64,000 bases of DNA from an uncultured Burkholderiales bacterium (GTDB lineage: Bacteria; Pseudomonadota; Gammaproteobacteria; Burkholderiales; Burkholderiaceae_C), in contig CALBSC010000094.1 in NCBI GenBank assembly GCA_937927685.1, positions 15,526 to 79,525 of the forward strand, in the 5' to 3' direction. The position numbers and the translations under genes are program-made. A model generated the notes under the pieces. The model saw only the letters and a list, made by a program, of their open reading frames with translations. It searched no databases and had not been told where the DNA came from. Numbering within the stretch: the first letter of the stretch is position 1; each line of letters opens with the position of its first letter. This document shows positions 38,414 to 48,066 of the stretch, piece by piece.

Positions 38414-38606
38414 GGGTGGAGCCTGCGTGTTGTCGTTAGAGGCCCCATCTTAGGGGATAGGGGTCACGGGGCCTGGGGGACGCCGATCAGGCGACTGGAC
38501 CACGGGGTTTTTGTTCGCACCAAGACGACAGCCCCGGCTTGACACCCCCCCGGTGGTCGAACTTAGGATGGACTCGAGAATTCTTTCATGCCCCCTGGAG
38601 ACAACC

Positions 38607-39161
38607 ATGACGATCGAGATCATCAAACCCCAGCGCGCCGACGTGCTCAAGTGCGTGGCCCGCTACAACGAGCTGAACCCCGTCACCACAGGACTGCCCG
38701 ATATGCAACTCGAGCAGTGCAAGCGCACCTTCCTGAGCGTGCTGGGTTTTGAGCAACCGCACGGCGATGAACAGCACTCCCCGTTCGGCAACCATGTTGC
38801 GCCCAAGATTTCCAGCCAGCGAACCGGTTTTGGCGCGGCCTTTGTCCGCTCCAAGCCCGGTCGTGGCGTGCTGATGCACGCCCACGACACCTCCGAGTGC
38901 TTCATGCCCATCGAAGGACGCTGGATGGTCGAGTGGGAAGGCCCCGACGGCAACGACCATGTGGTGCTCGACCCCATGGACTTCATTGCCGTGCCCATTG
39001 GTGCGCAGCGACGCTTTGAGTGCGTCGAGGCCCCGGCGGGCAAAGAGGAGGGCATTTTGTTTGCCATCATCAGCGGTGAGGCCCCGGCGGTGGAATGGTC
39101 GCCCGAGGCCGTCCAGTTGATGGCCAGTGTGGGTGAATCGGTGGTGCGCAAGCCGGGTTGA
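38607..39161 (+). CDS. Cupin-domain protein
   Basis: A 184-residue soluble protein with one cupin beta-barrel from about 85 to 165. GVLMHAHDTSECFMPIEGRWMVEWEG is cupin motif 1 (His, Glu metal ligands) and DPMDFIAVPIGAQRRFEC is motif 2 with a Phe/Arg in place of the usual His ligand, so metal binding may be weakened. The N-terminal 80 residues have no clear motif. ATG 38607 follows CTGGAGA; an upstream in-frame ATG at 38511 has no ribosome site and was rejected. It lies upstream of tRNA-Leu with 69 bp between. Confidence 0.8.
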   Translation: MTIEIIKPQRADVLKCVARYNELNPVTTGLPDMQLEQCKRTFLSVLGFEQPHGDEQHSPFGNHVAPKISSQRTGFGAAFVRSKPGRGVLMHAHDTSECFMPIEGRWMVEWEGPDGNDHVVLDPMDFIAVPIGAQRRFECVEAPAGKEEGILFAIISGEAPAVEWSPEAVQLMASVGESVVRKPG

Positions 39162-39230
39162 CCCCGCAGCGCCCGCCCAACGCTCCGAGCGGACTGAATT
39201 GTTTGCGACAATGACCCCCTCAACTCAGTT

Positions 39231-39323
39231 GCCTGAGTGGTGAAATTGGTAGACACAGCGGACTTAAAATCCGCCGCTTTCCGGAAACGGGGCGTACCGG
39301 TTCGATTCCGGTCTCAGGCACCA
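39231..39323 (+). tRNA. tRNA-Leu (anticodon UAA)
   Basis: A full class II tRNA. The acceptor stem GCCTGAG (39231-39237) pairs with CTCAGGC (39313-39319), then A and encoded CCA (39321-39323). The anticodon arm is GCGGA-CTTAAAA-TCCGC with anticodon TAA at 39265-39267, which reads UUA and UUG. A long variable arm follows (CGCTTTCCGGAAACGGGGCG region) and the T arm contains GGTTCGATTCC. The long variable arm and anticodon identify leucine. Confidence 0.97.
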
Positions 39324-39378
39324 CGGGCTCATGGGGGGTGGCATATACTCATCCTCACTTTTCAAGTTTCACCCTGAC

Positions 39379-40008
39379 ATGCCCCGCTACAACGCCGCTT
39401 TTGAAATCCACGTGCACGGGGAAGTGCCCCTGCGCAGCGATGTGACGTTCGAGCAGTTGCAGGAGGCGACCCGCCCGCTGTGGTCGTATGCCGGGGCCGC
39501 CTCCATGACGGAGGGGGCGGTGAGTTCATATCCCGAAGAGCCGGGCATCCGCTTTGACAGCCAGGAGCACTTGCTGCAACTGTGCTGGACCGTGGCTGGC
39601 GACGACGACTTTCGCCAGCAACTCGACGATCTGTGCATGGCACTGAACGACCTGGCCGACAGCGGCGCAGCGCTGGAAGTCACCTTTTACGACGCCGACT
39701 ACGACGACGAAGACGAATCCACCGGCCGCGAGGCCCGGGACGATTTCCTCATGCTCTTTGTGGGGCCCACACCGGCGGCCATCATGCAGATCCAGCGCGA
39801 CATGCTGGTGGACGATGTCATCCACATGATGGAGCGCCACTTCGATGCGTCTGAACTCTCCGGTGTGGTGGGCGAGATCGACAAGCTCTTCAACCAGCGG
39901 TTTGACCAGCTGGTCAACTCCCTGGAAATCGGTCGTCCCCCGCGCGGCAATGGCGGCGGACACGGCGGGGGCGGCCACGGCGGTCGCAAGCCACGGCACT
40001 TGCACTGA
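39379..40008 (+). CDS. Conserved hypothetical protein with Gly/His-rich tail
   Basis: A 209-residue soluble protein. The core (about 1-185) is acidic and mixed alpha/beta, with the segments MPRYNAAFEIHVHGEVPLR and TFYDADYDDEDEST, and the helix-rich MLVDDVIHMMERHFDASELSGVVGEIDKLFNQRF. The last 20 residues are almost all Gly, His, Arg and Lys (GNGGGHGGGGHGGRKPRHLH), which could bind metal or nucleic acid. I do not recognise a functional family. ATG 39379 was chosen because it opens the conserved part; the frame is open to 39331. It follows the tRNA by 55 bp and is closed by a strong hairpin. Confidence 0.75.
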   Translation: MPRYNAAFEIHVHGEVPLRSDVTFEQLQEATRPLWSYAGAASMTEGAVSSYPEEPGIRFDSQEHLLQLCWTVAGDDDFRQQLDDLCMALNDLADSGAALEVTFYDADYDDEDESTGREARDDFLMLFVGPTPAAIMQIQRDMLVDDVIHMMERHFDASELSGVVGEIDKLFNQRFDQLVNSLEIGRPPRGNGGGHGGGGHGGRKPRHLH

Positions 40009-40043
40009 CCTGTTGACGGTCGCCGGGCTGTTGCCTCAAGCAC

Positions 40044-40082
40044 CCAAGAAAAAGGGCACCGGTGTGGTGCCCTTTTTCTTGG
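40044..40082. terminator. Strong bidirectional terminator
   Basis: A 17-bp perfect stem (CCAAGAAAAAGGGCACC, loop GGTGT, then the reverse complement) lies between the convergent hypothetical gene and fumarase gene. A and T runs within the stem suit termination in both directions. Confidence 0.9.
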
Positions 40083-40135
40083 CCGGTCTGTGTGACGTCC
40101 GAGGCACGCGTTGAGGTGCCTCGGCGCCGTGCAAC

Positions 40136-41686
40136 TCAACCCGCCTTGACGCCAATGCCCTTGAACTCGCCCGAGGCAATGCGCTGCTGCCACTGGGCCG
40201 GCCCGGTGATGTGGGCGCTGGTGCCGCCCGAGTCCACCGCCACGGTGACCGGCATGTCCACCACGTCGAATTCGTAAATGGCTTCCATGCCCAGGTCGGC
40301 AAAGCCGACCACTTTGGCCGTCTTGATGGCCTTGCTCACCAGGTAAGCCGCACCGCCCACGGCCATGAGGTAGGCGCTCTGGTGCTTCTTGATGGCCTCG
40401 ATGGCGGTGGGGCCGCGCTCGGCCTTGCCGATCATGGAGATCAGGCCGGTGGAGCTGAGCATCATCTCGGTGAACTTGTCCATGCGGGTGGCGGTGGTGG
40501 GGCCGGCGGGGCCCACGGCCTCGTCACGCACCGGGTCCACCGGACCGACGTAGTAAATCACGCGGTTGGTGAAGTCCACCGGCAGCTTCTCGCCCTTGGC
40601 CAGCATGTCCTGGATGCGCTTGTGCGCGGCATCGCGGCCGGTGAGCATCTTGCCGTTGAGCAGCAGGGTGTCGCCCGGCTTCCAGCTGGCGACCTCGGCC
40701 TTGGTGAGCGTGTTGAGGTCCACGCGCTTGCTCTTTTGCGTGTCCGGCGTCCAGCTCACGTTGGGCCACAGGTCCAGCGAGGGCGGGTCGAGGTACACCG
40801 GGCCCGAACCGTCCATCACAAAATGGGCATGGCGGGTGGCCGCGCAGTTGGGAATCATCGCCACCGGTTTGCTGGCGGCGTGGGTGGGGTAGAGCTTGAT
40901 CTTGACGTCCAGCACGGTGGTGAGGCCACCCAGGCCTTGCGCGCCAATGCCCAGGGCGTTGACCTTGTCATGCAGCTCCAGGCGCAGTTCTTCCACCTGG
41001 GTCAGCTTCTCGCCACGCCCGGCCTTGGCCTGCAGCTCGTACATGTCGATGTCGTCCATCAGGCTTTCCTTGGCCATCAGGGCGGCCTTTTCAGCCGTCC
41101 CGCCGATGCCGATGCCCAGCATGCCCGGGGGGCACCAGCCCGCGCCCATGGTGGGCACGGTCTTGAGCACCCAGTCCACCACGCTGTCGCTGGGGTTGAG
41201 CATGACCATCTTGGACTTGTTCTCGCTGCCGCCGCCCTTGGCCGCGACGGTGACTTCCAGGGTGTCGCCGGCCACGATCTCGGTGAAGATCACCGCGGGG
41301 GTGTTGTCCTTGGTGTTCTTGCGCAAAAACTGGGGGTCATCGACCACCGAGGCGCGCAGCATGTTGTCGGGGTGGTTGTAGCCGCGGCGCACGCCTTCGT
41401 TGACGGCGTCTTCCAGCGTGCCCTTGAAACCCTCGAAGCGCACGCCCATGCCCACCTTCAGGAACACGTTGACGATGCCGGTGTCCTGGCAAATGGGGCG
41501 GTGGCCCATGGCGCTCATCTTGCTGTTGGTCAGGATCTGCGCAATGGCGTCCTTGGCCGCCGGCGACTGCTCGCGCTCGTAGGCGCGGGCCAGGTGGGCG
41601 ATGTAGTCGCTGGGGTGGTAGTAGCTGATGTATTGCAGGGCAGCAGCTACGGATTCGATCAGGTCGTCTTGGCGGATGGAGGTCAT
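40136..41686 (-). CDS. fumA: Fumarate hydratase, class I (iron-sulfur)
   Basis: Hydrates fumarate to malate in the citric acid cycle; oxygen-sensitive 4Fe-4S class I type, 516 residues, two domains fused as in FumA/FumB. The cluster cysteines are Cys66 (RPICQDTG), Cys185 (GWCPPG) and Cys281 (PNCAATRH). The C-terminal domain holds the small-subunit-like GKMLTGRDAAHKRI block and GGTSAH. It is cytosolic. Its promoter shares the 177-bp gap with acs, which runs the other way. Tartrate dehydratase, a related enzyme, is made of two separate chains and is therefore unlikely. Confidence 0.95.
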   Translation of the reverse strand: MTSIRQDDLIESVAAALQYISYYHPSDYIAHLARAYEREQSPAAKDAIAQILTNSKMSAMGHRPICQDTGIVNVFLKVGMGVRFEGFKGTLEDAVNEGVRRGYNHPDNMLRASVVDDPQFLRKNTKDNTPAVIFTEIVAGDTLEVTVAAKGGGSENKSKMVMLNPSDSVVDWVLKTVPTMGAGWCPPGMLGIGIGGTAEKAALMAKESLMDDIDMYELQAKAGRGEKLTQVEELRLELHDKVNALGIGAQGLGGLTTVLDVKIKLYPTHAASKPVAMIPNCAATRHAHFVMDGSGPVYLDPPSLDLWPNVSWTPDTQKSKRVDLNTLTKAEVASWKPGDTLLLNGKMLTGRDAAHKRIQDMLAKGEKLPVDFTNRVIYYVGPVDPVRDEAVGPAGPTTATRMDKFTEMMLSSTGLISMIGKAERGPTAIEAIKKHQSAYLMAVGGAAYLVSKAIKTAKVVGFADLGMEAIYEFDVVDMPVTVAVDSGGTSAHITGPAQWQQRIASGEFKGIGVKAG

Positions 41687-41863
41687 GTCGGTGAGCGCCC
41701 GGGGCGCAAAAGTGATGAAACCAGAAACAGGCCGATTCTAGGTAAGAAACCCGCCGGGTTGCCCGCAGGGCCTAGGCCAGCCCCCCTTCGTCAGTAGCCT
41801 GTAAGAGCCCGGCGCGACAGTCCCGCTGTTGTGCGATATTCAATTCCCGAGGAGACACCCCCC

Positions 41864-43834
41864 ATGAGCACGTCCGAGAACGCCCTCTACCCCCCGCCCG
41901 CCGACTTTGCCCAGCACGCTGCCGTGTCCGGGATGGCTGCCTACCAGGCCCTGTGCCAGCAAGCGGAGCAGGATTACGAAGGCTTCTGGGCCGCCCAGGC
42001 CAAGCGTCTGCTGAGCTGGAAGAAGCCGTTCACCAAGGTCCTCAACGAGAGCAACGCCCCCTTCTTCAAGTGGTTCGAGGACGGCACATTGAACGCCTCC
42101 TACAACTGCCTGGACCGCAACATCGAGCGCGGGCTCGGCGACAAGACGGCCCTGATTTTTGAAGCCGATGGTGGCGAGGTGACCCGTGTGTCCTACAGCC
42201 AGCTGCTGGCCAAGACCTGCCAGATCGCCAATGCGCTCAAGAGCCTGGGCGTCAAGAAAGGCGACCGCGTGATGATCTACATCGCCATGTCGGTCGACGG
42301 CGTGGCCGCCATGCAGGCCTGTGCGCGTATCGGCGCCACCCACTCGGTGGTGTTCGGCGGCTTCTCGGCCCAGTCGCTGCGTGACCGCATTGAAGACACC
42401 GGCGCTGTGGCGCTCATCACGGCCGACTGCCAGGTGCGCGGTGGCAAGCAACTGCCCCTGAAAGCCATCGTCGACGAAGCCCTCACCCTGGGCGGCTGCG
42501 ACAGCATCAGGAACGTGCTGGTGGTCAACCGCGGTCATGCCAAGATCGACATGAAAGCCGGCCGTGACCTCTGGATGCACGAGGTGGCAGACCAGCAGCC
42601 CACCACCTGCGAACCCGAGTGGGTCGAGGCTGAGCACCCGCTGTTTTTGCTGTACACCTCCGGCTCCACCGGCAAGCCCAAGGGCGTGCAGCACTCCACC
42701 GGTGGCTACCTGCTGCACGCAGCGCTCACCACCGAATGGACCTTCGACCTGAAAGCCAACGATGTGTTTTGGTGTACCGCCGACATCGGCTGGGTCACCG
42801 GCCACACCTATATCACCTATGGCCCGCTGGCCCTGGGCGGCACCGAAATCATGTTCGAGGGCGTGCCCACCTACCCGGACGCCGGTCGCTTCTGGAAGAT
42901 GATCCAGGACCACCAGGTCACGGTGTTCTACACCGCGCCCACCGCCATCCGATCGCTCATCAAGGCGGCTGAAGCCAACGACGCCGTGCACCCCAAGAGC
43001 TACAACCTCAAGAGCCTGCGCCTGCTGGGCTCGGTCGGCGAGCCGATCAACCCGGCCGCCTGGGAGTGGTACCACCGGCACGTGGGCGGGGGCCGTTGCC
43101 CCATCGTCGACACCTTCTGGCAAACCGAGACCGGCGGCCACATGATCACCCCGCTGCCGGGCGCCACCACCCTGGTGCCGGGGTCCTGCACGCTGCCCTT
43201 CCCGGGCATCCAGGCCGCCATCGTCGACGAGACCGGCAAGGATGTGCCGAACGGGCAGGGCGGTATCCTGGTGGTCAAACGCCCCTGGCCGTCCATGATC
43301 CGCAACATCTGGGGCGACCCCGAGCGTTTCAAGAAAAGCTACTACCCCGACGACTTCAAGGGCAAGTACTACCTGGCCGGCGATGGGGCCATCCGTGACG
43401 CCAAGACCGGCTACTTCACCATCACCGGCCGCATTGACGATGTGCTGAACGTGTCCGGCCACCGCATGGGCACGATGGAAATCGAATCGGCCCTGGTGAG
43501 CTGCACTGAGCTGGTGGCCGAGGCCGCCGTGGTGGGCCGTCCTGACGACACCACCGGCGAGGCCGTGGTGGCCTTTGTGGTGCTCAAGCGTCCGCGCCCC
43601 ACCGGCGACGAGGCCAAGACCATCGCCAAGACCCTGCGCGACCACGTGGGCAAGGAGATCGGCCCGATTGCCAAGCCCAAGGACATCCGCTTTGGCGACA
43701 ACCTGCCCAAGACCCGTTCGGGCAAGATCATGCGTCGCCTGCTGCGCTCCATCGCCAAGGGCGAGGCCATCACGCAAGACACCTCCACCCTGGAGAACCC
43801 GGCCATCCTGGATCAGCTGTCCGAGAACAACTGA
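41864..43834 (+). CDS. acs: Acetyl-CoA synthetase, AMP-forming
   Basis: Activates acetate to acetyl-CoA with ATP in the cytoplasm. It has 656 residues, the usual Acs length. The adenylation motif [11 protein letters not shown] and the Acs-type WWQTETGG (here [16 protein letters not shown]) are present, and the C-terminal Lys621 in TRSGKIMRR is the conserved catalytic lysine, which is acetylated by Pat-type enzymes in many bacteria. ATG 41864 with CGAGGAGA 10 bases upstream was chosen; the upstream part of the open frame is not conserved. Single gene, ended by a hairpin. Confidence 0.96.
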   Translation: MSTSENALYPPPADFAQHAAVSGMAAYQALCQQAEQDYEGFWAAQAKRLLSWKKPFTKVLNESNAPFFKWFEDGTLNASYNCLDRNIERGLGDKTALIFEADGGEVTRVSYSQLLAKTCQIANALKSLGVKKGDRVMIYIAMSVDGVAAMQACARIGATHSVVFGGFSAQSLRDRIEDTGAVALITADCQVRGGKQLPLKAIVDEALTLGGCDSIRNVLVVNRGHAKIDMKAGRDLWMHEVADQQPTTCEPEWVEAEHPLFLLYTSGSTGKPKGVQHSTGGYLLHAALTTEWTFDLKANDVFWCTADIGWVTGHTYITYGPLALGGTEIMFEGVPTYPDAGRFWKMIQDHQVTVFYTAPTAIRSLIKAAEANDAVHPKSYNLKSLRLLGSVGEPINPAAWEWYHRHVGGGRCPIVDTFWQTETGGHMITPLPGATTLVPGSCTLPFPGIQAAIVDETGKDVPNGQGGILVVKRPWPSMIRNIWGDPERFKKSYYPDDFKGKYYLAGDGAIRDAKTGYFTITGRIDDVLNVSGHRMGTMEIESALVSCTELVAEAAVVGRPDDTTGEAVVAFVVLKRPRPTGDEAKTIAKTLRDHVGKEIGPIAKPKDIRFGDNLPKTRSGKIMRRLLRSIAKGEAITQDTSTLENPAILDQLSENN

Positions 43835-43869
43835 GCACGGCCGACCGGCCAGTTCCCGGCCGGGTCAAG

Positions 43870-43907
43870 AAAAAACCCCGGTGCCAGGCGGCAGCGGGGT
43901 TTTTTTG
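43870..43907. terminator. Bidirectional rho-independent terminator after acs
   Basis: The stem AAAAAACCCCG (43870-43880) pairs with CGGGGTTTTTT (43895-43905), with a 14-base loop that may fold further (GCC/GGC). It lies between the convergent acs and cytochrome c genes and has A and T runs on either side. Confidence 0.88.
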
Positions 43908-43921
43908 TGGGTCGGGCCGAG

Positions 43922-44239
43922 TTACTTCTGGCTCAGCACCCAGTCAGCGAGTTTCTTCGCGTCTGCATCGGTCACTTGCGGGTTGGCGGGCATGGGCACT
44001 GCGCCCCACACACCGGAACCCCCTTTTTGGATCTTGGTGGCCAGGGTCTCGGCAGCGCCTTTGTCGGCGGCGTATTTCTTGGCAACCTCCTTGAAGGCAG
44101 GGCCGACGAGTTTGCGGTCCACCGCATGGCAGGCCATGCAGTTCTTGGCCGAGGCGAGTGCCGGGTCGGCCACGGCGGGCAGGGCCAGCAGGGCGCCCAC
44201 GGCCACCACCAGGACGGACAGGTGTTGCTTGAGTTTCAT
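43922..44239 (-). CDS. Periplasmic class I cytochrome c (c551/c552 type)
   Basis: Small electron carrier of 105 residues. A signal peptide (MKLKQHLSVLVVAVGALLALPAVA) precedes the mature protein. Heme is attached at CMACH (Cys34, Cys37, His38) and Met83 in VPMPAN is the expected axial ligand, in the layout of cytochrome c551/c552. It can pass electrons to cytochrome oxidase, peroxidase or nitrite reductase; which one is not readable. ATG 44239 was chosen as the start of the signal peptide. ilvD lies 42 bp upstream in the same direction, although a functional link is unlikely. Confidence 0.93.
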   Translation of the reverse strand: MKLKQHLSVLVVAVGALLALPAVADPALASAKNCMACHAVDRKLVGPAFKEVAKKYAADKGAAETLATKIQKGGSGVWGAVPMPANPQVTDADAKKLADWVLSQK

Positions 44240-44281
44240 GTCAGACCTTTCAAAAGCGAGAGGGAATGTCCGCGTCGCCAA

Positions 44282-45994
44282 TCAGTAGCTGCTGTCCGAC
44301 GGGAAGTTGTCCAGCACGGCCCCCTTGCTGGCGCTGGCGGCGTTGAAGGCAAACTTGGCTTGCACGCCACGCAGGTAGCGCGGCGCCGGAGCCTTCCAGC
44401 CCGCACGGCGCTTGGCCAGTTCGGCGTCATCCACATTGAGTTGCAGCACTTGCGTGTGGGCGTCGATGGTGATGGAGTCGCCTTCATGCACCAGGGCGAT
44501 GTTGCCGCCCGCAGCGGCCTCGGGCGCCACGTGGCCCACCACCATGCCCCAGGTGCCACCGGAGAAGCGGCCATCGGTGATGAGGCCCACACTTTCGCCC
44601 AGGCCGGCACCGATCAGCGCGCCGGTGGGGGCCAGCATTTCCGGCATGCCGGGGCCACCCTTGGGGCCGAGGTAGCGCAGCACCATGACGTCGCCGGCCT
44701 TGATCTTGCCGTCCAGAATGGCTTTCAGGGCGGACTGCTCGTCGTCAAACACGCGCGCCGGCCCGGTGATGACCGGATTCTTGAGGCCGGTGATCTTGGC
44801 CACTGCGCCCTCGGGCGAGAGGTTGCCCTTGAGGATGGCCAGGTGCCCCTCGGCGTACAGCGCCTTGTCAATGGTGCGGATGACGTCCTGGTTGGCCGCG
44901 GGCGTATCAGGAATGTCCTTGAGCGTTTCGGCAATGGTCTTGCCGGTCACGGTCATGCAGTCGCCGTGCAGCAGACCGGCGTTCAGAAGCACCTTCATGA
45001 CTTGCGGGATGCCGCCAGCCTTGTGCAAATCCACTGCGAGGTAGCGGCCGCTGGGCTTGAGGTCACAAATGACCGGCACTTTGCGACGCACGCGCTCGAA
45101 GTCGTCGATGGTCCACTCCACGCCGGCTGCGTGGGCGATGGCCAGGAAGTGCAGCACCGCGTTGGTGGAGCCGCCCGTGGCCATGATGACGGTGACAGCG
45201 TTTTCGATGGCCTGACGGGTGACGATGTCACGCGGCTTGAGGTCTTTCTTGATGGCCTCGATCAGCACGCGGGCCGACTCCTTGGCGGAGTTCTGCTTTT
45301 CGTCGTGCGGGTTGGCCATGGTGGACGAGTAGGGCAGCGACATGCCCATGGCCTCGAAGGCGCTGGACATGGTGTTGGCGGTGTACATGCCGCCGCATGA
45401 GCCGGTGCCGGGAATGGCGCGCTTTTCGATTTCCAGCAGGTCGGCGTCGCTCAGTTTGCCGGCGGCGTTCTCGCCCACGGCTTCAAAGACGCTGACGATG
45501 TTGAGTTCCTTGCCCTGGTAATGGCCGGGCAGGATGGTGCCGCCATAGACATACACCGCGGGCACGTTGGCGCGCAGGATGCCCATCATGCCGCCGGGCA
45601 TGTTCTTGTCGCAGCCGCCGACCACCAGCACGCCGTCCATCCACTGGCCTTGCACGCAGGTCTCGATACAGTCAGCGATGACCTCGCGGCTGACCAGGCT
45701 GTACTTCATGCCTTCGGTTCCCATGGCCATGCCGTCGGAGATGGTGGGGGTGCCGAAAATCTGGGCGTTGCCACCGGCTTCCTCGATGCCTTGCACGGCG
45801 GCGTCGGCCAGTTTTTGCAAGCCGCTGTTGCACGGCGTGATGGTGCTGTGGCCATTGGCCACGCCCACCATGGGCTTGACGAAGTCGCTTTGCTCGTAGC
45901 CCATCGCGTAGTACATGGAGCGGTTGGGCGCGCGCGATTTGCCCTCGGTGATGTTGGCAGAACGGCGGTTGATCTTGCTGGGTTGGGTGGCCAT
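44282..45994 (-). CDS. ilvD: Dihydroxy-acid dehydratase
   Basis: Third shared step of isoleucine, valine and (through ketoisovalerate) leucine and pantothenate synthesis: 2,3-dihydroxy acids to 2-keto acids. It has 570 residues. The Fe-S cluster ligands are Cys55 (TPCNSGL), Cys128 ([10 protein letters not shown]) and Cys200 ([15 protein letters not shown]). This three-cysteine layout fits a bacterial IlvD rather than a sugar-acid dehydratase, though that subfamily is close. ATG 45994 was chosen because CCCTCCACC-type sequence ahead of it is weak but no conserved residues lie further upstream. It is divergent from lgt. Confidence 0.93.
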   Translation of the reverse strand: MATQPSKINRRSANITEGKSRAPNRSMYYAMGYEQSDFVKPMVGVANGHSTITPCNSGLQKLADAAVQGIEEAGGNAQIFGTPTISDGMAMGTEGMKYSLVSREVIADCIETCVQGQWMDGVLVVGGCDKNMPGGMMGILRANVPAVYVYGGTILPGHYQGKELNIVSVFEAVGENAAGKLSDADLLEIEKRAIPGTGSCGGMYTANTMSSAFEAMGMSLPYSSTMANPHDEKQNSAKESARVLIEAIKKDLKPRDIVTRQAIENAVTVIMATGGSTNAVLHFLAIAHAAGVEWTIDDFERVRRKVPVICDLKPSGRYLAVDLHKAGGIPQVMKVLLNAGLLHGDCMTVTGKTIAETLKDIPDTPAANQDVIRTIDKALYAEGHLAILKGNLSPEGAVAKITGLKNPVITGPARVFDDEQSALKAILDGKIKAGDVMVLRYLGPKGGPGMPEMLAPTGALIGAGLGESVGLITDGRFSGGTWGMVVGHVAPEAAAGGNIALVHEGDSITIDAHTQVLQLNVDDAELAKRRAGWKAPAPRYLRGVQAKFAFNAASASKGAVLDNFPSDSSY

Positions 45995-46070
45995 GGTGGA
46001 GGGTAGAAAAAGAGGGGAGAAATCGACGAAAAAACGAGTGTAACCTCGCCCAGGAGGCACAATAGTCGCT

Positions 46071-46871
46071 ATGTTGATTCACCCCCAGTTCGATCCGGTT
46101 GCCCTGCAGGTCGGGCCCCTGGCCATCCATTGGTACGGCGTGACCTATCTGGCCGCCTTTGCCCTGTTCATGGGGCTGGCCCGTGCGCGTCTGCGGCAAA
46201 CCGCCTACGCCCCATCGGCCTCCCCCTGGCGAGCCGCCGACGTGGAGGACCTGCTGTTCTGGGGGGTGATGGGGGTGATCGTCGGGGGGCGGGTGGGCTA
46301 CTGCCTGTTCTACAAGCCCGCCTACTACGCCGCGCACCCGCTGGAGGTGTTTTTCCTGTGGCAGGGCGGCATGAGTTTTCATGGGGGCATGCTGGGCGTC
46401 ATCGGGGCCATGGCGCTGTGGGCGCGGCGACAAGGACGCTTCTGGCTGGAAGTCACCGACTTCATCGCGCCGTGCGTGCCCACGGGCCTGGCGGCCGGGC
46501 GGGTGGGCAACTTCATCAATGGCGAGTTGTGGGGGCGGCTGGCCGATCCGGGGCTGCCCTGGGCCATGGTGTTTCCGCACAGCGGCACGCCACTGCCCCG
46601 GCACCCGTCGCAGATCTACCAGTTCCTCCTGGAAGGCTTGTTGCTGTTTGTCCTGCTGTGGTGGTACGCACGCCGGCCGCGTCCGGTCGGGGCCGTTTCC
46701 GGGGCCTTTCTCATCGGCTACGGGGTGTTCCGCTTTGTGGCGGAAGTCTTCCGCGAGCCCGATGCGCACCTGGGCCTGTTGGCCCTGGGCATGAGCATGG
46801 GGCAGTGGCTGTGTGTGCCCATGGTGGTGGCCGGTCTGGGTCTGTGGGCGTGGTCCCACCGGCGGCCATAA
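46071..46871 (+). CDS. lgt: Prolipoprotein diacylglyceryl transferase
   Basis: Transfers diacylglycerol from phosphatidylglycerol to the lipobox cysteine of prolipoproteins; essential inner-membrane enzyme of 266 residues with seven hydrophobic segments. The Lgt signature [14 protein letters not shown] is at 143-156, with Arg144, Asn147 and Glu152 matching known essential residues, and His104 in SFHGG. It is divergent from ilvD across 76 bp. The putative lipoproteins at 26594-27508 and 27565-27984 would be its clients in this window. Confidence 0.95.
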   Translation: MLIHPQFDPVALQVGPLAIHWYGVTYLAAFALFMGLARARLRQTAYAPSASPWRAADVEDLLFWGVMGVIVGGRVGYCLFYKPAYYAAHPLEVFFLWQGGMSFHGGMLGVIGAMALWARRQGRFWLEVTDFIAPCVPTGLAAGRVGNFINGELWGRLADPGLPWAMVFPHSGTPLPRHPSQIYQFLLEGLLLFVLLWWYARRPRPVGAVSGAFLIGYGVFRFVAEVFREPDAHLGLLALGMSMGQWLCVPMVVAGLGLWAWSHRRP

Positions 46872-47000
46872 TGCCTGCCCAATTCCCTCTATTCCCCCGG
46901 GTGACTGCTTGGCCCGGCGCTTGCGAGCACAATAGCGCTGACAAGATCATCCTGTGATCCAGGGCGGCCCCAGGCCCCCCATGTACAAGAGGAGACGACG

Positions 47001-47987
47001 ATGGACAGCTTGCTGAATCGCAGAACCCTGCTGCAACTGGGTCCGGCCGCGCTGGCCGCGTCCGCTTGGCCGTCCGCCTGGGCAGACCCCAACTGGCCCT
47101 CCAAACCCGTCACGCTGGTGGTGCCGTTTCCCGCAGGCGGGGGCACGGATGCATTTGCCCGGCCGTTTTCGGGTCAGTTTGCCAAGCTCACGGGCAAGCA
47201 ACTGGTGATCGACAACCGAGGGGGCGCTGGCGGCAACCTGGGCGCCGGCGTGGCGGCCAAGGCGCCGGCCGATGGCTACAACCTGTTCATGGGCGCGGTC
47301 CACCATTCCATCGCGCCCTCCATGTACCCCCGGTTGGACTACGACCTGGAAAAAGACTTTGTGCCCCTGGTCCTGATGGCGGTGGTGCCCCAGGTGCTGG
47401 TGGTCAATCCGCGCAAGTTGCCGGGAGACTTCAAGGCCTTCATGGAGGCGGTACGCAAGGCGCCCGGACGTTACAACTACGGCTCGGCTGGCGGGGGCAC
47501 GTCGCACCACCTGGCCGGCGAACTGTTCAAGATCCAGACCCGGACATTCATCACCCACATTCCCTACCGCGGCGCGGGCCCGGCCCTGCAAGACCTGATT
47601 GCCGGCAACGTGGACATGATGTTCGACGGCCTGGGCTCATCGGCGCAACACATCAAAGGGGGGCGCGTGAAAGCCCTGATGGTGTCGGGCGCCAAACGCA
47701 ACCCATCATTCCCGGACGTGCCCTGCGCTGCCGAGTTGGGGCTGCCGGATTACACCGTCACCACCTGGTATGGCCTGTGGGCACCGAAAGGCACGCCCGC
47801 CGAGGTGCAGGCACGTATCCTGGAAGAAGTTCGGCGAATCGCGGCCACCGATGAAATCAAGACCGCCTGGCAGTCCAATGGCGCCGAATTCCCCAACGTC
47901 ACGGGGGCGGCATTTGGCAGCTTTGTGAACACCGAGATCCGTCGCTGGGCGTCGGTGGTCAAGGAGTCAGGCGCCAAGCTGGATTGA
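47001..47987 (+). CDS. Bug-family solute receptor
   Basis: Periplasmic binding protein of 328 residues in the Bug/TctC family. The signal is Tat- or Sec-like: MDSLLNRRTLLQLGPAALAASAWPSAWA, with RR near the start. Family blocks are LVVPFPAGGGTDAFARPF, NRGGAGGNLGAGVAAKAPADGYNL and ITHIPYRGAGPALQDLIAG. It is the first of two Bug genes flanking a malonyl-CoA synthetase, so the ligand may be malonate or a related short dicarboxylate; that is inference. TctA/TctB partners are not present here. Confidence 0.92.
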   Translation: MDSLLNRRTLLQLGPAALAASAWPSAWADPNWPSKPVTLVVPFPAGGGTDAFARPFSGQFAKLTGKQLVIDNRGGAGGNLGAGVAAKAPADGYNLFMGAVHHSIAPSMYPRLDYDLEKDFVPLVLMAVVPQVLVVNPRKLPGDFKAFMEAVRKAPGRYNYGSAGGGTSHHLAGELFKIQTRTFITHIPYRGAGPALQDLIAGNVDMMFDGLGSSAQHIKGGRVKALMVSGAKRNPSFPDVPCAAELGLPDYTVTTWYGLWAPKGTPAEVQARILEEVRRIAATDEIKTAWQSNGAEFPNVTGAAFGSFVNTEIRRWASVVKESGAKLD

Positions 47988-48012
47988 GTCCCATGGTCTC
48001 TATCGGACGATA

Positions 48013-48040
48013 GACCGCACCCCGCGGTCGCAGTTGTTTT
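48013..48040 (+). terminator. Possible weak terminator after the first Bug receptor gene
   Basis: GACCGC (48013-48018) and GCGGTC (48024-48029) form a small GC stem followed after seven bases by a six-T run at 48037-48042. A second small stem, TCTATC-GGAC-GATAGA, lies just ahead at 47999-48014. It could reduce readthrough into the synthetase gene. Confidence 0.4.
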
Positions 48041-48066
48041 TTCATTTTGTTCCACCCTCTTACCCC

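Noticed and set aside
40062..40277. Small plus-strand frame across the terminator and fumarase end
   Set aside because: No ribosome site, overlaps a strong terminator and the fumarase gene, no recognisable protein.
40211..41797. 528-codon plus-strand frame opposite fumarase
   Set aside because: Fumarase has all three cluster cysteines; the plus-strand reading is low-complexity His/Gly/Val.
41840..43777. 645-codon minus-strand frame opposite acs
   Set aside because: acs is unmistakable, and the reverse reading has only His/Gly/Val-rich filler.
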